DNA of 64,000 nt from Daedaleopsis sinensis (GCA_033807695.1 CM066308.1:806001-870000), one strand, 5' to 3'; positions 24,657 through 36,469 are shown, counted from the first letter of the stretch. Translations and numbers: made by a program. The notes: generated from the sequence alone by a model not told the origin.

Positions 24657-25032
24657 ATAACTCGATGATACGGGTTTTGCTGGTCGGGTCTATCTGAGAG
24701 GGCAGGAGAGATGTAGGGGAGGAGGAGGAGGAGGGGTAGGGGAAGATGGTGGAGAATAGTCAAATCGCACGGTCCACGGACCACGGGAAGGGTCGGAGTC
24801 CCGACGCCAAGAGCGCCACATGAGCTTACGTAATCATATGTTAATCCCGCGTATAGTTTAAACCGGCCTTCCAACCTCGCAGCGTCGGGAGGTTGAAGAC
24901 GAGAAGAGGAGTTGGGTTGGTGGTAAGAGAGGAGATGACGGTTGGCGAACAAAGTCGACAACTAAGGTCGCTTCCATTGTGGCCCCTTATATCCGCTACC
25001 TATATTGATTTTCCGGTGACATCATAGCAGAT

Positions 25033-25185
25033 ACAGTCATCGCGACGTGATCACAACTTACCACCTCGCGGTCGCGGCTCGCCTCATCTTCAAAACGATA
25101 TCATTTGACAACCAGTAGACGATATCTAGAATTGGACACGATCGACCGTCGTCTCACTGGCAGTCATTGTTATATTACTAACAAC
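25033..25185. other. Array edge to first single-copy gene
   Basis: This short non-repeat sequence lies between the end of the array and the stop codon of the first aldo-keto reductase. It is AT-richer than the array and holds no gene. Confidence 0.7.
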
Positions 25186-26824
25186 CTACGGGTCTGGCAC
25201 AATCACACCTCCGTCATCGTCGAAGATGTCATACGGAAGGTTGTACCGTTTCGAGGGGTTAACCACACGGTGCGGGGGATGAGACGCAGCAGCATTTTCC
25301 AGCTTCTCGAACAATCCTTCAGGCAGCTTGTAAACTGCACGATATCGTGTGAGTCGTGACTGTCTATGATGGCAAGATAAAATATGCACGTACTCTGATA
25401 GTTCTCCTCAATACGCGACGGAGTGACACTCTTCGGAAGGACGACGGTCTGCGGAGACAAGGGTTAGTCAGGACCAAGAGCAGACAGTGAGACACTGACC
25501 CCGCGCTGGACGTGCCACGAAATGATCACTTGAGCGGGCGTGATGCTCAAAGCCCGAGCGATCTCCTTCACCACCGGCAGGTTCAGAGTTGCCTTAACGA
25601 GTGTCCCGCTGCCGAGAGGCGAGTATGCTTCAAGGAGCAAGCCGTTGTCCTTCGACCACTAATATGTGCGCAGGTGTGTGAGTTACTGGCACAACCGTAC
25701 AGAGCGCTATGCACACCTTTACCAAGTCAGGTTGCGGATTCCAGTAGCTAAGTTCGACCTGGTTGATAGCAGGCTTGTACTTGAGCGGGCTCGCAGTCAG
25801 GTTGCGCAGCCTCGGGATGTTGAAGCTGCATAGCCACCTGAGTTCTGCCCTAGAACGAAGAGGGATAAAGACGCACTTGCTGACTCCAATGTTGCGGATC
25901 TTCCCCTTGTCGACCATTTCCTCGAGCTTCTGCCAGGTCGGGTAGGGGTTCGCCGTAAGAGTTTCATCAATCTCGTCTGTGCCCTTCTTGATGGCGATCG
26001 GCCTTGTTCTCGTTCAAAAACGCTCTCGCCAGGGCGAAAGGACCCACTCACCAATGGATCAAGTACAGGTCGAGGTAGTCGACGCCAAGCTTCGTGAGCG
26101 AGTCGTCGAGTGCCTCCTCGACATCCTCGGGAGCGTGGAATTGCCCAGCGAGCTGCGCGGTGCGTTCATCCATTGGGATAGGATACACACATAGCATATC
26201 TGACTCGGACCAGACGCACCTTCGACGTGAGCCAGACCTGCTCCCGGGGCACCCCGCTCTCCCTCAGCGCTTGCCCGACCTCTTGCTCGTTCTGCCAAGT
26301 GCCAACCCGCTCTAGTCCGGCGATGACCGTCGTGCCCGAACATGGCTACTCACCCCATACGCCCACGCGTCGTCGATGTGTCTGTACCCGGCCTTCAGCG
26401 CAGCCTTGACGGCCTGTCCGACTTCGTCCGGCTTCGCCTGCCAGACTCCTGCACACGCGCATCATCAGGTTGGTTGCGGGGCTCGAGTCTGACGTCATGA
26501 ACTCGACCATCGAAGTCACGTACCGAGCGCGACCGACGGGATCTTGTCCCCAGAAGGGAGGGTGAAGTGCGCGGGGAGCGCTGCAACCGAAGAGAAGTTG
26601 CGGAGCGCGCCCCGGCAGGGCGTGCCCAGACGTCTGGTACCCTGGCTGCTGGCGTGCTTGAGGGCGAGGTAGGTGGCCCGGAAGACGATTGCCATGGCGA
26701 GGAGGATGAAGAGACGCTTCCAGGTGAGGACGGACTTGCCCTTCAGATGCTGTTTCGGCGTGCGTTTCTCGATGTTAATGTCGGCTTCGTTCTGGGGTAG
26801 AAGCTGGTACTCTCGGGAGGACAT
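25186..26824 (-). CDS. Membrane-anchored aldo-keto reductase 1
   Basis: A multi-exon gene (about eight introns) encodes an NADPH-type aldo-keto reductase, which would reduce carbonyls to alcohols or the reverse. Exon 1 is 26,824-26,524 and encodes a ~45-residue cytosolic-type head, one membrane segment ([18 protein letters not shown]) and the start of the barrel ([13 protein letters not shown]). Later exons give [11 protein letters not shown] with the catalytic Asp and Tyr, WLTSK with the Lys and DLYLIHW with the His: the full D-Y-K-H tetrad. [28 protein letters not shown] and [15 protein letters not shown] are typical of the family. The protein ends in [11 protein letters not shown]. The N-terminal anchor is not usual for the family. 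It is a close paralogue of the gene at 28,224-29,878 and lies head to head with it. Confidence 0.92.
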
Positions 26825-28223
26825 GGTCGTGGAGGTTGCATGCAGAGCGTTGAGAACGCGTCGCCAGCGCTCCTAACGATCTAAGCGATCCACGTGGAGA
26901 TAAGCTTCGCGGCATGGATCGAGATCTAAGATCACGAGCGTCTTGAGTACTAGCACTACTTAGTATGGAAGTTGGCATAACCATGGTTCGTAGTACTTAC
27001 TACTTACTACTCATCGCAGCTGACCAACATGATTTGCGGAAGCACCAAGCATGAAAGGCTCGATTTTCATGTATAGGATATACGGGAAGCCTTTTATGTC
27101 CCATGTTGCACTTCAGCGTCCTTCAAGAGTCGATAGAAGGATGGCATTGCACACTGTCATCGCGAATCGTCTCACGCACATCCCTGGCTCGCTCCCTGCA
27201 GCTGCAGCCAAAACACAAGTGCCATGCCGTGTAGTTTGGACAAGCGAGGAACTAACGCTGTCCCGAATGAGTGCTTCAGGCCGAATGTGGAAAGGCGCGA
27301 GCGCGTGTTAGCGCTCACAGCTTCTTGCCTCTCTCCACATCCGACCTCTCGGCCTCCAAACGCAACCCACCCACCTCTCCATTGCGTTTGGACCAACCAG
27401 CGCCGTGGGGAACACCACACCGTTTCTCTCGCGCTCTAACGACTACGGACCCGCTCGCGCTCGTGTGGCAATCCCGGCGCACTACGGGGCCTAACGCGCG
27501 CGGTCCGGAGCGATCGTTCCTCCCACCCTCAACAACTGGTCCCGACAGACCACTCATCCATCTCAACATCTCTCCCCTTCGTCGCGAAGTGAGCATAGAA
27601 GGCCTATCAAGCCATTAGGAAGCAATGATCCATGTCCTTGTGTATTCGTTTATGGAAAGCCTTAAGCTTTTCGTGCTATAATCTCTCGTGTCCGCGAAGT
27701 CGAGACTTCTCACAAGGTCTATAAGACCTCTCTCATGAACCACAGTCTACCCAGCAAGGAAATGACAAAGGTGAACTCGCGATCGGAGGACTAGTTCAGC
27801 CACTGCTAAGGTAATATAGACGCTGTGAACCGTGGGAGCGTCGGCTTCATAACTTCCGAGGTCCGCTGGTCGCCCGAGATAGCCGAAAGGGCAAGACATT
27901 CTTCCGATTCTCTACGTTGGGTTACTCAATCGTATGTCCTTATATGATCCTTCAACTCAAATCCTAGTCTCTGGCTGAGATGGCCGTCGACCTTGTCATT
28001 TGGATAAAACACTAGTTGAGTGCGATATGTCGTGCCGTTTTCGACATTCCAGGCCCGGTGGCATATGATCTTGCTTACAAGAGCTTACAGATCACATACA
28101 CGCTTCGAAGTATATCCGCATGTTCCTACGGTTCATCCGGCACGCAATATCGTGCTTATCTCTCCTCAGCCGTCTTCTATATAACGAATCTTATCTTCCC
28201 CGCCATGTTCCCCAGTCGCCATC
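26825..28223. promoter_or_regulatory. Divergent intergenic region between the two aldo-keto reductases
   Basis: About 1.4 kb separates two start codons pointing away from each other. No gene is recognisable; short open frames around 27,170-27,620 overlap on both strands and look accidental. The right-hand gene has its own TATA box. This is a candidate shared control region. Confidence 0.6.
28178..28184 (+). promoter_or_regulatory. TATA box of aldo-keto reductase 2
   Basis: TATATAA lies 40 nt upstream of the ATG at 28,224, the usual position for TATA promoters with a short leader in this window. Confidence 0.6.
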
Positions 28224-29878
28224 ATGTCCTCCCGCCAGTACCAACACGAAGTCGACATCGAAAAGCTCAAGCTCAAGGCCGGCGAGCTCGAGCACCTCGA
28301 GCCTCCTCAGCGCAAGTCCCGGTTCACCTGGAAGCGCCTCCTCGTCTTCCTTGCCGCCGCCGCGGTCTTCCAGTGCACGTACTTCGCAGTCCAGCATGCC
28401 ACCCGTTCGACCCCTAGGCGCATGCACATCGGCACTCCCTGCCGCGGCCAAAACTCCTCGTCTGTTGGGTCTCTCCCGACGCACTACACGCTCCCTTCTG
28501 GCGACAAGATCCCGTCGGTCGCGCTCGGTACGTACAGATCTGCATGACGTCAGGCGTTCCGAAACATTTGACCCCTGACGCGGATCCGGGGCTTCTTCAC
28601 TGTCAGGCGTCTGGCAGGCGAAGCCGAACGAGGTCGGAGAGGCTGTCAAGGCCGCCCTGAAACACGGGTACAGGCACATCGACGACGCGTGGGTGTACCA
28701 GGTGCGTGTGCTCGTTTCGGAGAGACGATCATCGCCGGACTAGACGACCACTGCAGAACGAGGAGGAGGTCGGGCAGGCGTTGAGGGACAGCGGTGTCCC
28801 CCGCGAGGAAGTCTGGCTCACGTCCAAGGTGCGTCCGTGCTGTCTTCTTTGAGGAGGCACTGTTCGATGGACCAACGCGACCACTTAGCTTGCAGGTCAA
28901 TTCCACGCACCCGAGGACGTCGAGTGGGCACTCGACGACTCGTTGAGGAAGCTCGGCGTCGAATATCTAGACTTGTACCTGATCCACTTGTACGTTTCCC
29001 ACTCGAGAACCCATCGTCCGCTGGCTCACGGAGGCGGACAGCCCGATCGCCGTGAAGAAGGGCACTACGAACGAGGTCGACGAGGCGCTTACGGCGAACC
29101 CGTACCCGACATGGAAGAAGCTCGAGGAGATGGTCGACAAGGGCAAGGTCCGCAACATCGGCATCAGCAAGTACGTGCTTCTCCCCTTTGAGATAATGCT
29201 TCCGTGCTGACGGACTCCGGACACAGCTTCAACATCGTGCGCGTGCGCAACCTGACCGCGAACCCGCTCAAGTACAGGCCGGCCGTCAACCAGGTCGAGC
29301 TTAGCTACTGGAACCCGCAGCCCGAGTTGCTCAAGGTGAGTACCGCTGGTTGCTAGTGCATCTCAGATATTGACGGGCCGTTCATCCAGTGGTCCAAGGA
29401 CAACGGGCTGTTGCTCGAGGCGTACTCGCCTCTCGGCAGCGGCGCGCTCGTGAAGGACACTCTCAACCTCCCCGTGGTACAAGAGATCTCTCAGGCGCTG
29501 AACATCACCCCCGCGCAGGCCATCATCTCCTGGCACGTACAGCGCGGTGTAAGCGGCGAAATGCTTGCTCTTCTATAATCTAATTTTCACTGACGCGTCA
29601 TCCATACAGACCGTCGTTCTCCCGAAGAGCGTGACCCCCTCGCGTGTCGAGGAGAACTACCACAGTAAGCCCGCATCTGCCCTTCTTTCCAAGTGTACGG
29701 CGGCTCATGCGATCTCGTTCGTGCAGTCTACAAGCTGCCTGAAGCGCTGTTCGAGAAGCTCGAGAAAGCTGCTGCATCGCACCCCCCGCGCCGGGTCGTG
29801 AACCCGTCGAAGCGGTACAACCTTCCGTACGACCTCTACGACGACGACGGCGGTGTCATCGTTCGTGACGACCTATAG
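28224..29878 (+). CDS. Membrane-anchored aldo-keto reductase 2
   Basis: This gene has nine exons. Exon 1 (28,224-28,527) encodes a charged head, a membrane segment ([18 protein letters not shown]) and [13 protein letters not shown]. Following exons give [27 protein letters not shown] (Asp, Tyr), EEVWLTSK (Lys) and [13 protein letters not shown] (His). Later come [56 protein letters not shown] and a last exon ending in VIVRDDL. All exon joins used have GT...AG ends. The layout matches the paralogue on the other side, so one gene arose from the other by inverted duplication. Substrate is unknown; the anchor suggests a membrane-associated (perhaps ER) carbonyl reductase. Confidence 0.92.
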
Positions 29879-30590
29879 GCCGCGACCATTGTCACGCCGA
29901 AGACGACTCATGGTGTCGTTACTACTTAGGTACTAGTCCTGGAAAAGCTTAGTATATATGGCAGAGCTTGTGACTGCTGAAGGTGAAGCCTCTGTAATCG
30001 ATGATGAGTCTACAACCGCTACGTGGCAGGAAAATGTAGTGTTCACGGCAGACGATATTATAGCAGTATCACATACATCTGCTCAGCGAATCTACGCAAC
30101 GTCTGCGCATCTGAGAGGTCACTGCAGCTAAAATGGCAAGCCCGCGCTTCGACCTGCTTCGACTTCCCTTCCGTCAATAGGTCCTCATCGTCTGCCTAGG
30201 GGAGACAAGCTTCGACCGGCGACTCGTCAGTAGCAGTGACAACCCTGAGTATCCCCAGGCAATCCCTAGGGCCTATCACCTCGTGGGGCCTCGGCGGCGT
30301 CTCTGTGCAATTACTATCATGATCAAGCAAAAGCTCAAGCATCCAACGTTCAGCCCTAGCCAATACATCCTACAGCGATGGTGACTAAGTATAGTACCGA
30401 CACTGCACCGTGACGATCATGCTATGTAACCGTGTGTCGTACTATGATGATAGTTGCGCGGTCCCCGGTCAAGCTGTGTCGGAAAAGCCCCGTAGCTCCT
30501 CCTTCAACCTCAACCTGGATGTTATTCGGATGCCTCCTCCTCCATGGAAACCGCTGCGCCCAGTCGTCTGGCCGCTTCATGCTCACTCCC
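29879..30590. other. Intergenic, nothing assigned
   Basis: About 700 bp lie downstream of aldo-keto reductase 2. No gene, RNA or repeat is recognised. Confidence 0.6.
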
Positions 30591-30933
30591 GGCGAGTTGA
30601 ATCCCCCTTTCCCGCTCCTGAAGACACTGGTCTTGCGTGACATAGATTTGGAGTGTGAACACTATATGCGGAAAGAGGTTGACAATTGCGAGGTGCTCCT
30701 GACGATGACGGAGCGCGCTACCAATCTTTGTAGCCTGGAGATCCATAGGTGCGCCTGCTATCTCGCCGATACCCGCTTCATGCAAGCAATCCGGGCCATG
30801 CGTCATCTAAATCGCTTGTGCATCTTCGTCAGAGAGCCGGAATCCCATCAGCACGTCGCAGACCTGATGCACGGCTTGACCTCGTCCCTGAAGACTATGG
30901 AATACCCAGATATAGTCCAAATCATGAGCGAGA
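30591..30933 (+). pseudogene. Fragment of an F-box/LRR-type protein
   Basis: An open stretch reads like part of the leucine-rich region of the large basidiomycete F-box protein family. It contains FPLLKTLVLRDIDLECEHY, then TNLCSLEIHRC and MRHLNRLCIFVREPE. There is no F-box, no proper start and no continuation, and its 3' end runs into the antisense end of the dehydrogenase gene at 30,934. I read it as a gene remnant; the family assignment is by the look of the repeat only. Confidence 0.45.
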
Positions 30934-31963
30934 TTACTGAACGGCCTTGTCTAAGTTATCAGACCATGACGCGTACTCCTTCGCCTCCGCCTCAACTTGC
31001 GTAGCCTTCTTGCTGAAGACCTCCACCGCATCCTTACCGAGTGGAAAATGCAAGGGAGGATCCTCGAGGCTTGCAAACTTGTACACGACCTCCATACCCT
31101 TTCTGGCATCACCCGACGGCACAAGCTTGTCCCAAGCATTACGCATCATCGCAGTTGGTGCGGTCGCCTTCTCGTATGCTGGATGTGCTGGAGGCCAGTA
31201 AGTCTTGCTGAGACCCGATGTCTCAAACCCACCAGGGGAAATGATGCTGATCTGTAGACCGTCAGCCTCGTCGGTGTCATTAGACGAGATACGCATGAGT
31301 GCTCACTTTGATGTTCCAAGTGGGAACGAGCTCCGCTGCGAAGGACTCGCTCAATCCTTCCAATGCTAGCGACGACAATCAGCCTTGTTAATCGATAGTA
31401 GTACACCAACCGTCTTGAGACCACATACCGAACTTGGTCGCAGAGTAATACCCCATACCAGGTATCCCTTGGACGCCAGCAATCGACGAGATTTGCAGGA
31501 TACGTCCGCCAGCCCCACTCGGGTTGACCTCCCTCATGAACTTGACCGCCTCGCGGGTGACGTTCGCAGTGCCCCAGAAGTTCGTCTCGAACATCGTGCG
31601 CACGTCTTGCTGGCTGACGAGCTCAATTTCGCCGACCACGCCGTATCCCGCATTGTTCGCGACAACGTCGAGCCGACCGAACTTCTCCTTTATGGCGGAG
31701 AAAGTGGCGACAATGTCCTCGGGGACGCTGATGTCGAGCTTGAGCACGAGAAGGCGGTCGGAGGGGTATTCGGAAGAAAGGTCCGAAAGTACTTCGGGAC
31801 GGCGCGCGGTGGCGACTGCGATGTCCCCACGTTCGAGAACGACATCAGTGAGATGACGGCCGAAGCCGGTCGATGCGCCTGTGACTATGGAATCCGTGGT
31901 CAGAATCGAAGGTATTGTCCGAATTGCAGAGGAATAGTCACTGAGCCAGACTTTGGGAGACAT
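30934..31963 (-). CDS. Short-chain dehydrogenase/reductase
   Basis: A classical SDR of about 285 residues. The ATG at 31,963 opens a tiny first exon (MSPKVWL). A 54-bp intron whose length is a multiple of three follows, and its removal gives LITGASTGFGR, the Gly-rich NAD(P)-binding turn. Other motifs are NNAGYG, ISSIAG with the catalytic Ser, and YYSATK with the catalytic Tyr and Lys. Two more introns precede the last exon, which starts ISIISPGGFETSGL and ends in DNLDKAVQ. It probably interconverts an alcohol and a carbonyl using NADP(H); the substrate cannot be told. A clear TATA box lies 46 nt upstream. Confidence 0.92.
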
Positions 31964-32008
31964 AAGGTGCGTGTTGCAGCTGTGGTGTGAACAGTTGAGA
32001 GTCGGAGG

Positions 32009-32016
32009 TATTTATA
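32009..32016 (-). promoter_or_regulatory. TATA box of the short-chain dehydrogenase
   Basis: TATAAATA on the minus strand lies 46 nt upstream of the ATG at 31,963. Confidence 0.65.
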
Positions 32017-34695
32017 CTCCTCGCTCAAGTGCGAACCTGCCAAAGGTGTGAGAACACACAGGCCGTGAATTTCACTCCGAAGCCGTTGACACACATGGAT
32101 CGCTGGGAAGATATGGGTCAGCCTTAGACCCGACCCATCGGCCAGAGACACTCACCGTAGGGCAGAGAAGCTGTAACATTTTCCTGGACCGGAGGAGCGA
32201 AGCCCGGCGTCTCTACATTCACCGATTTGTTCGTGTCCCGTTCCATCTTCATCAGGAGTTCAGCGACTGCTCGTGTCCTGTAACAACTTGAACTCCATCG
32301 GGAGGGATATCTGGCGGCAATGTTCGGGTACTGCGTGAGGTTCCGACGTTTTCATTGCGCAACCCTTGGATTGCAACGAGTCTCGGTGATCATGAAGCTA
32401 CGTCAAGGGGATAGAGTCCCCGGATGAGGTACTAAGACCAACTGCAGATGTCCATTTTAGAGGAAACCACGAATGATATGATTGGCATATGGGACTTGAG
32501 ATTGTTCGGACTACATAGAAGCATGAATCTAGGCTGCAGCCCGAGTCAGTGGCCTGACATCACCAGCTCCGGCCGATCACCCGTAGTCGGGGACTGGTGT
32601 GCGAGACTAACGCAATAGCGCAGATTCCGGTCGTTTCAAGTGGGGATATGGCAGATCGGAGGTTGTCGGCAGGAGCGCGGCGTTCCGACTGCTGCCTTGC
32701 GAGGAGGAACCGCTCGTTCGGCGTGCTCTAGGACTACACCTCCTTCGAAACAGCAGGAAGGGAGCCAGGAGTACGAAGAGGAAGAGTGCTGCCGCAGCTT
32801 GAGTCGAATGGCAACGATGGCGAGGTGGCAGATGGCACGTACCTGTCGCAAGGATGATACGCACAATCATACTCTTTGGGAATCCTTCGATCTGGGAGTG
32901 TGTGCCGGAGGGAAGGGAAGTCATGTCTGTAGAACGAGAGGATTGTGCTCGGGTTGGGAGGGGCGACCAACGAGTGTGAATCAACGTACTCACCTCGTAA
33001 TACAGGATCGTAGGGTATGCTCCTGCTCTGACGACAAGTCTCCGCATAATAGAGGTCGACTTAAGTAGTGATCACGGACCGCTTTGATAGAGGCTTCGGA
33101 ACCCTTCAGATATCCGCGGCCAACCAGTCCATCGATGTCCGCACTGGCAGGCTGGGTGTGGAGGGGTGTCAATGTGCCGATGAACCGATGGCGCTGCTCC
33201 GGGATAGTAGGAAACCAGGATTGTCATGATGCAGGGATGCCCCGGTAGCTTCGAGAAGAGGCGCAGCCCGGATATCGAGCAATGGCGAACAAATACGAGG
33301 GCATGGAAGATTTATGGAGGCAAATAGTAGGCCAAATAATGAAACCGAATTGGGGGGAAAGGGGGGATGTGCCGCAAGCCATGTAGTCATTACTCGCCTT
33401 GTCTGTGCTGCGTGGCATCCGGATATACGCACAGCTGCCATCACTCTTGGCTTCAAGTCCTTGCGCTCCATGAACAGTTTCCTTGATGATGCATTATGGC
33501 TACATCATCTCGCCTGACCCTTTTCTTGGAGGGCATCTGGATATTGGCCATATTTGTCCAGTCGTGCGCGTGAAGATATGCACAGGCAAACTCAGGGTGC
33601 GTTCGGATGATACTTGAGCTTGAGAACCAGCAACCGATCCCGGGCCTACCTTAAGCAAACAAAGCCCGATGCTGGGAAAGAGAATATAAGACTGAGTAAT
33701 GGGCCGAGCAGGGGACGAGCAGTGATGGTAAGACGCACGTCGCGTTTGGTGCAACCGGTGCTGGTGAGGCGGCTTTGCAATAGGCACCACATGGATTCAC
33801 TTCCGACCGGCCGGTATGCTTCAGCTCCGTGCCACTCGATTCTATCCGTGATGGCGTTGGGTGGTCAGGCCTAGGAATCATATAGGCAGCAAGAGAGTAT
33901 CGTAAGGTGTAAAGGGTGTCAAGCAATGAACCGTGAAGAGCCGGAAGGATAGTGACGGTCAATCCCGCGGGGAACCTCGGATTCTTGATTCAATCTTATG
34001 TAAACGCCCACCATCTTTTCACGGTTCACCCACTATCAGTCCTGTGCAAGAAATCCACGAAGAGTATGAGACTGTTCTTACTTTCTTCCAACCGTCCTGG
34101 CACCGTTTAACTTGGACACGAACAGGTGCAACCGGGTTGTATACCGCGTGACTTCGGACTACTATCCATACCACATGGCGGCGATGATCAGTACAAACAC
34201 TTCGAGTCGACACCTAATTACACCTACAACTCACCCGGTCATAAATCAGCTCGTCTTCTGGATGCAGAGCACCTCCCTATGGACATGCGTCTGTGGTTAC
34301 TGACGAGATGTTCGATTGACGAAACCAGGTATGTCACATGTGCATCCCACACCTGTCATACCATCCTCAGTGCTCCTTCTAAATCCTCAACAACTATCAG
34401 ATTGTTTGACCTGAAACTGTTTAGGAATGCACCTGAATTTGCCCCTATGAGTCGTGACAGGTTCACTACTAACGCCATCATGCCATGCTAGGCAAATCAG
34501 GGCAATTGTGAACAGTTGAAAGGTCAGGTTGCGAACACTACTTACCCTTTGTGATCCCCGGAACGTCAAAAGCTGTTTCCCAGCCTAGTGCGGCGGTCCG
34601 GTGGGATTCCTCACTCCTGAGACTCAAAATAGACGTGGTCGGTTGACCATCGGGCTCTCAAGCCATTACCCCGAGTCACTATCTCCTTCCTTACC
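32017..34695. other. Intergenic, no gene assigned
   Basis: About 2.7 kb contains only short open frames. The longest (32,607-33,047 minus, about 146 codons, and 34,126-34,491 plus, about 121 codons) show no domain, signal or intron pattern that I can support. The region may hold decayed genes or regulatory sequence. No tRNA or repeat was seen. Confidence 0.5.
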
Positions 34696-36469
34696 ATGAC
34701 CACGCAAACCGACGCGGATCTCGAGCTCCCAAGGACGTATGGCGCCGCGCTTGGGCGATGGTCAGGATACATGCGGGAGCTGTTCACCAGCAGGCAGCCG
34801 CCCCTTTTGGGGTCGGTCGATCCGGAGAAGATCGAGCAGGCAGCACGCGAAAAGCTGCGAAACAGTCCAGGTGTGTTGCCGAGCTTGTATGGGTACCGTG
34901 GAGGATCCTGAATGAGATCACTGACCTACTCGAACAGGGTCATTCAACTTCGTGTTTGGCAATGCGGGCTCGGGAGAAACCTATATATCGAACCGCGCCG
35001 CGTTCAAGCGCTGGCAGATCGTCCCGCGAATGCTACGTGATGTCACACACCGGAGCATTGAGGTACGTACCAAATGCTGGCTGACATAGAAACACGAGCC
35101 GACTCCGTGTACGCAGACCACGCTGTTTGGCGTGAAATATCCCTCCCCGCTACTCATCGCCCCTATCGGCACGCAGATCATTCTGCACGAGGAAGGCGAG
35201 GTCGCCACCGCCCGCGCCGCACAAGCACTTGGTATACCCATGATCCTGAGCGGAGCCGCCTCGCGGTCTCTCGAGACTATCGCGAAGGCGAATGGCTCTG
35301 GGGCCCGCTGGTTCCAGCTATACTGGTGCGACACATATTCATCGACTGAGCTGCACTCACCGCGAACTACAGGCCCGTCCGGGACGAGCTCACGCTGTCG
35401 ATCCTCGCACGCGCGAAGCAGAGTGGGTACTCTGCGCTTGTCGTCACCGTCGACACCATGGCCGTCGGCTGGCGGCCTCTGGACATCGACTCGTCCTTCC
35501 TGCCGTTCATTCATAGTGTCGGGTGCCAGATTGCACTCTCGGACCCAGCGTTCATGAAGGCGCAGGGGCTGGAGCCGTTCGGGGAGGCAGACGAGCCTCA
35601 GTTCCCGTACGACCCGCGCAAATTTGACGAGCTGTACGCGAACGGAGACGCAAAGACGAAGCAGCTGGTGCAGTTGGCGGGGGCGTGGGGCGGACAGGCT
35701 GTGAACGGGGTGTTCAGGACGTGGGAGCACGTTCGGTTCCTGAAGAAGAACTGGGAGGGGCCGCTGATTGTCAAAGGAATCATGTGTGCCGAGGTGTGCC
35801 TGTTCAGTCGCTCTAATTCCGAGCTCTGCTGATGTATGTTCTTCAGGACGCTGAGATCGCGGTAGATGAAGGTATAGATGGGATCATTGTATCGAACCAT
35901 GGTACGTTGTTGTCTTGTTTCCAGAACCTTACACCCTGCCACCTGATACGTGGACCAACGTCCTTCCGCTGTACCGCTTCGGCTCGAGCCGCTCGCACAC
36001 CAGCGAACGCCAAATACACGATGTATTTGATGGTTGCATGGCACTGACCTAATCGTTCGTGGCAGGTGGACGACAGGTTGACGGCTCAATCTCCTCCTTG
36101 CTTGCGCTTGAGAACATCATGCAGAGCTCGAAGGTCAGAGAAGCGCAGGCGAGCGGCAAGTTGACCATCCTCTTCGATTCGGGAATTCGCACCGGCTCCG
36201 ACATCTTCCGCGCAATCGCCCTTGGGGCTCAGGGCGTCCTCCGTAAGTACTCAAGGTCCCGTCCACCGGGCGCTGTCAACTGACGCTTTCGATTCAAAGT
36301 GGGCCGCATCTACGCATATGCGCTCGCGGTCGCCGGGCAGGCTGGCGTAGAGTCACTCATCAAGAGTATTCTTGCAGATTTCGAGTTAACGCTCGGCTTG
36401 GCGGGATACAAGGACATCGCCGATATACAGGGGAGAGCCGCAGAGATCATGATCAAGGTTCCGACCTAG
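34696..36469 (+). CDS. FMN-dependent alpha-hydroxyacid oxidase/dehydrogenase
   Basis: A multi-exon gene of the lactate oxidase / glycolate oxidase / flavocytochrome b2 fold. Exon 1 is 34,696-34,870 and exon 2 starts at 34,938. The product has TLFGVKYPSPLLIAPIGTQ, ILSGAASRSLETIA, WFQLYW and ALVVTVDT in the first half of the barrel. It continues through GPLIVKGIM, IIVSNHGGRQVDGSIS and LFDSGIRTGSDIFRAIALGA to GRIYAYALA. The SNHGGRQ segment, formed across an intron, carries the active-site His and the Arg; the FMN phosphate-binding SGIRTG is intact. It should oxidise 2-hydroxyacids to 2-oxoacids. The sequence resembles fungal proteins usually called lactate 2-monooxygenase-like, but the acceptor (oxygen or another) cannot be decided here. 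Confidence 0.9.

Larger units (their letters stand above)
1..25032. repeat. Tandem array of a ~10,069 bp unit
   Basis: The sequence from about 30 recurs at about 10,093 and about 20,162, giving a period of 10,069-10,070 bp. The last copy stops matching at 25,032 (compare 14,963 and 4,894). If the right edge sets the phase, the window holds the end of one unit (1-4,894) and two whole units (4,895-14,963 and 14,964-25,032). No 18S, 5.8S or 28S rRNA sequence is recognisable, so this is not rDNA despite the similar length. Copies 2 and 3 are almost identical; copy 1 differs in patches. The left end of the array lies outside the window. Confidence 0.97.
14964..25032. repeat. Full array unit B (last unit)
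   Basis: This is the second full unit, with the same content and order as unit A. The differences noticed in its right half are a one-base C-run length change near 20,622 and a G-to-A change at 24,961. It ends at 25,032, where the expected continuation (GCAGCACCTCG, as at 14,964) is replaced by unrelated single-copy sequence (ACAGTCATCGC). Confidence 0.85.

Noticed and set aside
1..25032. Ribosomal DNA array (unit length of about 10 kb is typical)
   Set aside because: No recognisable 18S, 5.8S, 28S or 5S sequence in any unit, and the unit carries a kinase-like gene.
27172..27618. Genes in the region between the two aldo-keto reductases
   Set aside because: Short overlapping frames on both strands without any protein-like feature.
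32607..33047. 146-codon minus-strand frame as a possible gene
   Set aside because: No start context, domain, signal peptide or conserved motif; probably chance.
34126..34491. 121-codon plus-strand frame upstream of the hydroxyacid oxidase
   Set aside because: No recognisable motif and no support for splicing to the next gene.
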